64,000 bases of DNA from an uncultured Hungatella sp. (GTDB taxonomy: Bacteria > Bacillota > Clostridia > Lachnospirales > Lachnospiraceae), in the NCBI GenBank assembly GCA_910585435.1, contig CAJUEJ010000002.1, forward strand, positions 88,165 through 152,164. Reading direction: 5' to 3'. The notes beneath the pieces were generated by a model. It had not been told where the DNA came from. It ran no database searches and saw only the letters and a list, made by a program, of their open reading frames with translations. This document shows, piece after piece, positions 52,317-61,300 of this stretch. Made by a program: the position numbers and the translations under genes. Position 1 is the stretch's first letter; each line of letters begins with the position of its first letter.

Positions 52317-55300
52317 TTATATCCATCTTTGTTTATTTTTTATATTTTCTTCCTCTTCTATTGTGCATTTTTTACAATTCTTCTTTCTTCTAAAAAGAAT
52401 AAAGCATAAAAATATGAGCAAAAACAATAAAAGTAAGATTCCCACTGTCAGGCATAAAACTTTTATTACGGTATCGATCCATGCCCCCTGGGAATCTGTT
52501 CTTTCTTCCTGATCCCAGGTGTCTGCTGGCACAGGCTCTGCCTGCTTTTTTTCTTCCTTTGCCTCTCTTTTTACATACACTGCCCGCCAGGCGTTGGCCG
52601 GAACGGCCGGAAGCAGAGCCGTTCCTCCATACGTCACGCTGCAGTCTGCCACATACTTTCGGCCTGAAGCCACGGCCTGGCGGTAGACAAAGCCATCCTC
52701 TCCTACCCACGGCTGTGAGGTCCATCTGGTCGATTCTATGGAATAGAAATCCTGATTTACATCTATAAGGCTCAGAAGCTCCCTGCCGTATTCTAAAAAG
52801 GGCTGCTCTTCTCCTGCCGTTACAGTCAGATCTCCCAGATAGAACAGCCCTGCATCATACTGCTGGACTGTGACAGGGAATTCAAACCCTTCCATCCATC
52901 TCCAGTTCTTAAACCTGGCATCCAGCGCCGGAAGGGTAACCTTCGTTGTCTGGCCGGTGTCCTCATCTGTCACCTGTATTTCAGCCTGAGCCGGCAGAGT
53001 GTCTGTCTGCTCTACGGCTTCATAGACGATGGTGTCTTTCACATCCTGAAGCTTTTCTTCTGTCATAACAGAAACAATCTGGCAGGATTTTAACACATAT
53101 TCCTGTCTGTTATATTCGTAGATTTCTGCCGGCTGCAGGGGAATTTCCATGTTTTCCGTAAACGGTTCCCAGGTAACGGTGATCTGGGCATCGCTATCCT
53201 GTGTGATCGTCTCAGCTTTTGCTTTGGACGGAAAGGTCAGCGTCCATGCACAGCATAGTAAAAACAGACCTGTTTTCCTGCTTCTTTTGTTCTTTTTTTC
53301 TTTTTTTCCCAATCCTATCATTCCTATTATGGATAACAGGGCTAAGATGCATACCAGAATAAAATTGGTATTTCTCTTGTCGCCGGTTTCTGGCGTACGG
53401 ATTTTTTTAAATCCGGCGAAGGAGTATTTTCCGTTTCCGGACAATCTGGTTTTATAGAATGCCAGGACTCTGCCGATTCTCGGTTCTTCCTGCGTGTCAG
53501 GTTCTTCTGGTATATCCGGTTTTTCAGGTGTCTCAGGCTGTTTTGGAATCTGGGGTTCCTCCGGCTGCCTGCTTGGTTTTTTCCGGTTTTCGATGGTTAT
53601 GACAACTGGCCTGCCGTCCTCAGGCACAGAGACCAAAACGTTTTGTGCCAGCGCAGTGTACCCCTGGGGGGCGCTGATCTCCTGAACCTGATATTCTGCC
53701 CCTGCCGTCAGCTTCCCATAAATCGGATGAGGCTTTTGGGTACTGATCCACTCCTCCACAGTCTGTCCTTCTCTGGTTAAAAGCCGCAGCCTTGCCCCTG
53801 CCAAGGGCTGTCCGGAGGACTTGTCAATTTTCAGAATCTCCAGCTTTGTCACATCGTCTTTCATCACAACCCGGTCAATGGTTCCGTCAAAGGACACGGT
53901 AAATGGTACATCCTCACTGTAGCTGTATCCCCCTGGAGCGTAAGCCTCGTGAAGGGTATATGTCTTTCCTGCCTCCAGCTTCCCCACAATATCATGGCTG
54001 CCTGAATCGGAGATCCATGCATCCACCACCTGCCCGCTTTCATCTAACACCTGCATTGCCGCCCCAGGTACCTCCTTCTCACCAGTGATATCTGTCTTTC
54101 GGACTGATACATAGGTTACTTTATCCTTCATCTTAACCTGATCCACAGTTCCGTCTTTTGACACTGTAAACGAAATATCCGATGCATAGGCATACCCTGA
54201 AGGTGCATGGCTTTCATGAAGGGTGTATGTTTTTCCTGCCTCCAGCTTTCCCACAATATCATGAGGCTTTTCCTCTGATTCCCATTGATCCACCACAATG
54301 CCGTCAGGCCCGGTTATCTTAAGCCAGGCTCCCGGTACCTCCTTCTCACCGGTGATATCTGTCTTTCGGACGGTTACATGGGTGGGCCGGTCTTTCATAG
54401 ATACCTGAAGTATTTTTCCGTCCCTCGGCACCAGAAAACGGATGTCCTCTCCATACCCAAATCCTTCAGGTGCATACGCCTCATGGAGAATATATTCCTT
54501 TCCGGCTGTTAGCTTTCCTGTAATTTCGTGGGGTGCCTCTGTGGAGATCCAGCTTTCTATGATGGTTCCGCTTAAATCCAGGATCTGCATAGCGGCTCCC
54601 GGAATCTCTTTTTCTCCGGTAATATCTGTTTTTTGAATCCTCACTTTTGTGGGGCGATCGGTCATAACCACCTGAGCTGTCACCCCATCCTTTGATACTG
54701 TAAAGCCAATATCTGCGCTGTATCCATATCCGTCCGGAGCCAGCTCTTCATGAAGGATATATCTCACTCCTTCTTCCAGAACGGCAGTAATTACATGAGG
54801 CTTTGTGCCAGAGATCCACTGTTCCAGAACCTGCCCCTGCTCATCCATAATCTGGAGTGTCGCTCCCGCCACCTCTTCTCCTCCCATATCCTCCTTGGTG
54901 ATATTTACCTGGATACGTTTGTCAAAGGGGACAAGGGTGTCAATGGCAGCCTCCTGATTCAGCACAAATTCCATCTGATAGCCGGGAAGCTTCGCGCCGT
55001 CGCTGTACGTTGTGATCTCTTTTAAGACATATCTCTGGCCTTTTATGAATCGGATTCTCTCTCTGGTATCCGCCACATCTCTGGAAAATACGGCGCAGGC
55101 TCCCTGCAGGCTGTCTGCCTGTCCCTCTGTATCCCAGGAGGTAAAGCTTTTTCCATCCTCATGCCTTGCTGCCTTATAGCGGACAACCGGATTGAAGGTC
55201 CCCGGGTCTATGGTAATATACTGGTTTCCTTTCAGTGAGATCTTGTCTCCGCTTCTTAAAAACCCGTTTCTGCTTCCCTGGTACGGGTAAATCCCTCTCA

Positions 55301-58300
55301 GCTCTTCTCCGTTTTCTCCATATAAAAATATTTCAAATACGCTTTCCTCCTCTTCATAAAGCGCCTGCCCGGAACCTGTAAGCTCCTGAAAAATCGTCAG
55401 CTTGTTCTTCTGAATCACAGGAAGGGTCTTCACTGTCTTTCTCACAGCTTTCTTTTCCGGATTTCCAAGAGGAAGGATTTTCAGCTCTGCTGTCACCTGG
55501 GATTCCAGACAGTCCGGGGAGACTTCCGTAAGCAGCATAAGCTTTCCTGACTCCATAGGCTCTATTCCCTGCAGGTGATATATCCAGCTGCCGTTTTCTT
55601 CCCTGCCGCCTCCGGAATCAATCACTTTGGTTCCCGGACCTGTTGTCACTGTCAGCTCCAGATCTGCCTTCTGGTTGGAGGTATTGACATATGTGATCTG
55701 GTTAAAGACCTCCTGGTTCGGGTTCAGCCCGCTCCCCGGACGGCCTTCCCGGTTGTACATGCGGATCCGGGGATTTTCCGGGGCAAGGTTATTGTGGATC
55801 CGCCAAAGGGAAGCATCTTCTTTTGGGGTAAACGATTCCATGGATGTCCCGTCCTCCCAGGCCAGGTCCAAAGTCACCTGCTCTGCCCGGCGATCAGGAA
55901 TCCGGCATACTCCGTTTTCCCAAAACAGCGGCTTTATTGTTCTTCCGGTAACGGTTCTGGAACCGTCACTGTAAATCGTTGTCTCTGTGATTGTACAGAT
56001 TTCTCCTTCTTCCACTCCCTCTGTCTCAGGTAAAAGATAACCGTCTCCCCCTGCGATCCAGGATGCAATCGGTTTTCCATGGGAATCCTCCACGGACATT
56101 TCTGTCTTTATGGCGTATCTCCCTTGAATCGTTACGCTGTCTATGGAATCACTTTCCTCTTCATCAGAACCGTCCTGCCCTTTCCATGTATGTGCAAGGA
56201 TGGAGACCGGGCTGTTGCCAATCCCTGTAATCTTCCTTCCGTCCATGGAAATTGTAAAAAACACAGGCTTCATATACCCATAGCCTCTGGGCGCCTCCTT
56301 CTCCACCAGCACATAGGTCTGCCCTGCCGTCAGTCCCTCCAGGATCTTTGACGGCTGATTTTTTAAGGTTTCCCATTCTTCTATGGGATCCGATTCATCA
56401 TACAGATAATTTTGTTCCTCATCCCTTCCTGTCACCTTGAACACAGCCAGCTTTGCCCCCTGGATAAATGCGCCTTCCATATGGCTGTCTCCCAGAAAAT
56501 CAAAAGCTTTCTTTTGTATCACAACTTTTGTCCTGTCATTGATAATCTTCCATTGCTTCTGTGCCGTCTCTCCTGCCTTGTAAGAAATCCCGTCCCGATT
56601 GGGCTGAAACCGGAATGTATAGGGGGCCGGACCGGTTTTATATCCATCTGGCGGGATTATCTCTTTTAAGCGGTACACATAGGGCAGGACGGTTCCATCA
56701 TCCTCTGCTTCTCCTACAGGCAGGCCTGTGATTTTCACCACTCCCTTCTCCTCGCTGTATGTCCTGGTGAACAAAGGGGTCTCCGGCTCCTTTTCTTTCC
56801 AGGCTGTCAGCTGGAATACGGCTCCTGGCAGAAGCCTTCCCTCTGGATCTGTCTTTGTAATCTCCAGTTCTCCCTCTGCCAGAGAATCTGCGGCCCGTAC
56901 AATCTGTATTTTTTCCTGCTGCCTGTATTCGATCTTTACAGGCTCCATCAGGGTGTAATAATCCGGCGCCTGCAGTTCTACCAGATAATATATCCCGTCA
57001 GGCAGTTTTTTTAACGGGTGAAGCCTTAAATCTCCCTTGCCGTATCCTTCAGGAATCAGTCCGTTAATCTCTTCCAGCTCTGTATATACACCATCGCTTC
57101 CGCTAACCCACTTAGCCGCCAGATAAGTATCCTCCTGTATCAGGCTGCCGTCCCCGGCCGCCCGGTAGAGTGCCATCCATGCCCCAGAAAGCTGCTGTCT
57201 GCCGTCCTTTCCGGTTTTGGATATCAGCAGGGTTCCCTCCTGATTTAAGACTCCATATCTTTGAATATCCGCCGTATCTTCCACATGGATCACCAGATCC
57301 TCTGCCTTTGCATATCCGGCTGGGGCCTGTACTTCCGTCAGGACATAGCTTTTCCCTGCGGGAAGGTAATCCAGGCGGCGCATTCCCTCCACAGTCAGGT
57401 AGGAAACCGCATGGGCCCCGGCTTTGGGAAGCTGGTGATAATCAAACTGATACTCAAAGGCAAACTGCTCATAAACTGTTATCCGTATCTCTTTTCCGTC
57501 TTCTGTGCGGTAATGGAGCCTGGCGGACGTGGGAAAATGGCTTTCCCTGTCTCCTGCCGTGTATGGGCCTGTCTGGGTATACCATATCCGTTCTGCCGTC
57601 CTGTTTGTACCGTGATCCTCCCATGATACTGATTCACCTTCTGTCCCATAGATACGGTACATCTCTTCAAATGCAGTCATAAAATTCTCGTACTCGCCGG
57701 CATCGCTGCTTTTCCAGGTATCTATGGGAGTCTCCTTCTTATACTGGGGAGCTCCGTCCTTTACAACCACATTGCCGTCTCCGTCCGTCAGGGCCTCATA
57801 CAGATGGAATTCTGCACCATTTACAGGTATTTTAGCAGAGCCTTCCAGAGAATATTTTTCTATCTCTGTCTTGGTGTGATCATTGTACACCAGATGAGTC
57901 TGCACCTCTCCTGTACTCTCCACCACAAGGGATATGGGCTCCATGGTCACAAACCCTTCCGGGGTTTTCGTCTCTTCCAGAAGGTAGTCCCCTGAAGATA
58001 TTCTCTCCACATAAAAAGGCCTGTCTTTGGTAGTCCACCGGATAACCGGGGTTTTCTCTGCCTTTTTGCCCTTCTCTGCCTTATAGAGGGCCAGCTCTGC
58101 GCCTGGAAGCTGGGTCTGGCCGTATGAGCCTTTCCCCTCTGTGGCTGTTCCCATCACCTTCCAGTGTCCGGCGTTATCTTTACTCTGCATATTCAGAATC
58201 CTGCAGGTATATCGGGAGCTTCCGTCTGCCTTTCCTATCATAAGCTTGATGGTTTGGTCTACCATCCAGGCTGTCTGGACGTCAGATGTCTCCTCCACGG

Positions 58301-61300
58301 TTATGCCTGTGGGAAACCCCTTTATATACCCATCTGGCGGATCGATCTCCTCTAAAATATATGTACCTGCCGGCACACGCTTCAATATATCTGCCTGTCC
58401 TTCCTCCACCTGGGTCCGGAAGGGATCATTAGGCGTCTTGTCTCCGGTAATCCATGTGTTTTCCAGAATATAGCCTTCTCCATAGCGGTGAGAAATCTTT
58501 TCCTGTTCCTCTGTCCTGTATGCTGCCTGGCGGTAATCGCTGAGCAGATCCTGTTCCTTTTCTCTCACCCGGTCGCCGTCACGGTCATAAAGAGGGGTCT
58601 TCTCATGATATGTGCCCTGGCTTTTCTCATAATATTCCACAAGCCCGTGATTATCCAATACCGGCTTTACGGACTTCTCCAATGATCCGTTATTCTCAGT
58701 GAGAAGCGGCTCCCCATTCAGGTTCTGGCCCTTTCGGTTCTGTCTTACGGTTAAGGAAGTATGGCTTTCTTCTCCTTTTCCCGCCTTCCAGGAACCAGTT
58801 ATATAGCCGCTTTCCGGATATTCCTCAGATAGCTTCTCTGTCTGGTTCTCTTCTACTGTAGCTGTCCTGAACGTAGTGATCTTATCCCGGGCAGTTACCG
58901 CCCCATATACATCCCTGGCCGTCTTCACAGGCCATACCAGAATCCTCTGATTTTTCCTGCCTTCCTTCTGAGCCTCCTCCAAAATGTAAGCCATACCTGT
59001 GTCAGGATCCACCAGGCTGTCCCTGTTTCCATCCTCATCCAGGTGGTAGAGGACTGCACCTTTCCCAAACGTATAATTTCCGTTTAAATCCCGCCCTAAC
59101 TCGGCAAAATCTCCGGCAAACCGTTTGTCCATAAAAGAATAGGATATCTTTGTAAAATCTCCACCAACAATCTCCAGATAAGGAGTCCCCCCTTTAAAGG
59201 CGAAAACGGAAAATTCCCTGTCTGTTTTCGTCAGGTTCCTTCTGTCATCCTCCATAAGGCTGATTGGAACCTTCTGGTGATTTCTGTCATATCCATAGAG
59301 AGTGCTGCGTCCGTCGGCAGTCTCATGCCTGAAAACATCCAGCCCTCCAAGGTCATAGTACAGAATATCCGTATCCTCCCGTTCCACCTGCCGGGATGTC
59401 CAGATCACTGTGCCTTCCCGGGTTTCCGGAAGAAATTCCGTTCTGGTTCCTGCCCACCCCTTCTGCACATACATTCTGGTTACCGTCTGATCCATGGCCC
59501 GCTGAATCACCAGGCCCTCATAGGTATAGTCCCTTTTGTCTCCGGAGGGCTTAAGCTCCAGCCCCTCATACAAGGTCATCCTGGCTCCCTCTACATACGG
59601 GTTTTCATCGCCGTCAGACTCCAGTTTCCTGGTAATATAGCCATATCCGGAAAAAAGCGTCCCGTGATATACGATTGCCACATCCTCCCCCCGCTCCTTT
59701 AAAGCCTGGAGATATTCCAGCGTCCCTTTTTTCCACCCGTACCCCTGATATTCCTCGTTTAAAAATGCATACTCATAATCCGGGTTATTACCAATCTGGG
59801 CCAGGCTTCCGTCAATCCGTCCGCTGATCTGCCATGTAACCGTCTGATCCTTCGTCGTATTGGCCTCCCCCTTTGACGCCTCCTTTCTTTTTTCAATCTT
59901 CAGCTTAACAGGAGCGTTCTCAACATAGATTCTGGCAACATCCTCCATATCCTGAGGCTTATTCTGATTTTTCGATGGATACTCCGTCAGCTTGTCATGG
60001 ATGGCTGCCAGCACATGCTCCTGTCTGTCTCCTTCTTTATAATAGGCAACCTTATCGCTGTATATTTCAATGGCCACAGGCTTTGTCCTGGTATATCCGG
60101 CAGGCGCTTTCACCTCTGCCAGGACATAGGTTCCTGCCTCCAAAGGCCTGGGTGTCTCCAGATAACCTGCGTTCTGATCTCCGTAGGTTCCCTCCAGGGA
60201 ATAGTTTCCCGTAGTGGTAAATGCCTGAAATTCCCCGATTCTTGTACCATAGGTATTGGGCATAAAAATCTGATCTTCCTCTTTACATACAGGAGTCCCC
60301 TCCGGTACCAGACCGGTGTACAGATTTCCCGGCCCCTTGCTGTCATCCTTCTCCTTTCCTTTTCTGTTTAAAAAGCTTGTCACTATATTCCCTCTGGACA
60401 TTGTGGTAATATAGGACGCCCCCATAGCCTCCAGAAATTCTCTGCTCCCTGAAATCATAGTATCCTTATTATAAAATTTCACCTCCCCTGTTCCCTTTTC
60501 CGAATCGTCTCTCGCCGCAGCATAAATGCGGAAAACAGCTCCGTCATGAAGAAGATTCTCATGTGTCTCTGCATCCAGCTTCTCGATCCTCAGTTTTGCG
60601 CCGTAAGACAGATCCCTGAATCTGGCATAGGCATACCCCTGATAGCTGCTTTCCCCGGATGGCTCCGGCTGACTGTCCTGTCTCTCATCCTCAGGTACGG
60701 CCATGCTCCACGGCACCAGTATAGGGGAATACAGTCCGTCGTAAGCTGTCTTTACTCCTGTCATCACAGGAACCTGATCCCGGTAATACATCCCCGACGG
60801 GTTTTCCTCTGTAGCCGTGCCGCCGTAAAACCTCACATCGTCTGCTGTCCCGGCATTTTCAGACACAGAATAGTTTGTACCTTCTTCTCTCTTCTGATCC
60901 GTATCCAGCCCGTAGGGGTAAACCACAAAATCCCCGCTGTGGTTGTGAACCTTTACACTCCTGCTCTCCTGGCAAAAACGGATCAGGTAGTTTTCCGTCA
61001 TCTTCTCCGGTGTCATTTTAGAATCGTACACATAGTATCCGCTCATCTCCTCAGGATACTGGCATGCCCCTTCATAATCGGTGTAGACAGACGGCAAGGC
61101 AATCTCTTTCGGTCTGTCAATCCGGTAATGGCGGTTGGGCAGATCCTTCAGATCCGCATACATAGGCTGCTGCTCTGCTATAATATACGTCCCGTAAGGC
61201 AGATAAGAGGAAATCCCGCCGCAGTGCTTTCCATCCTCTGTGTCTGCGCTTACTGTGGTCTTGTCTCTATCCCTTCCTCCGTCCGGCTCACTGTCCCAGC

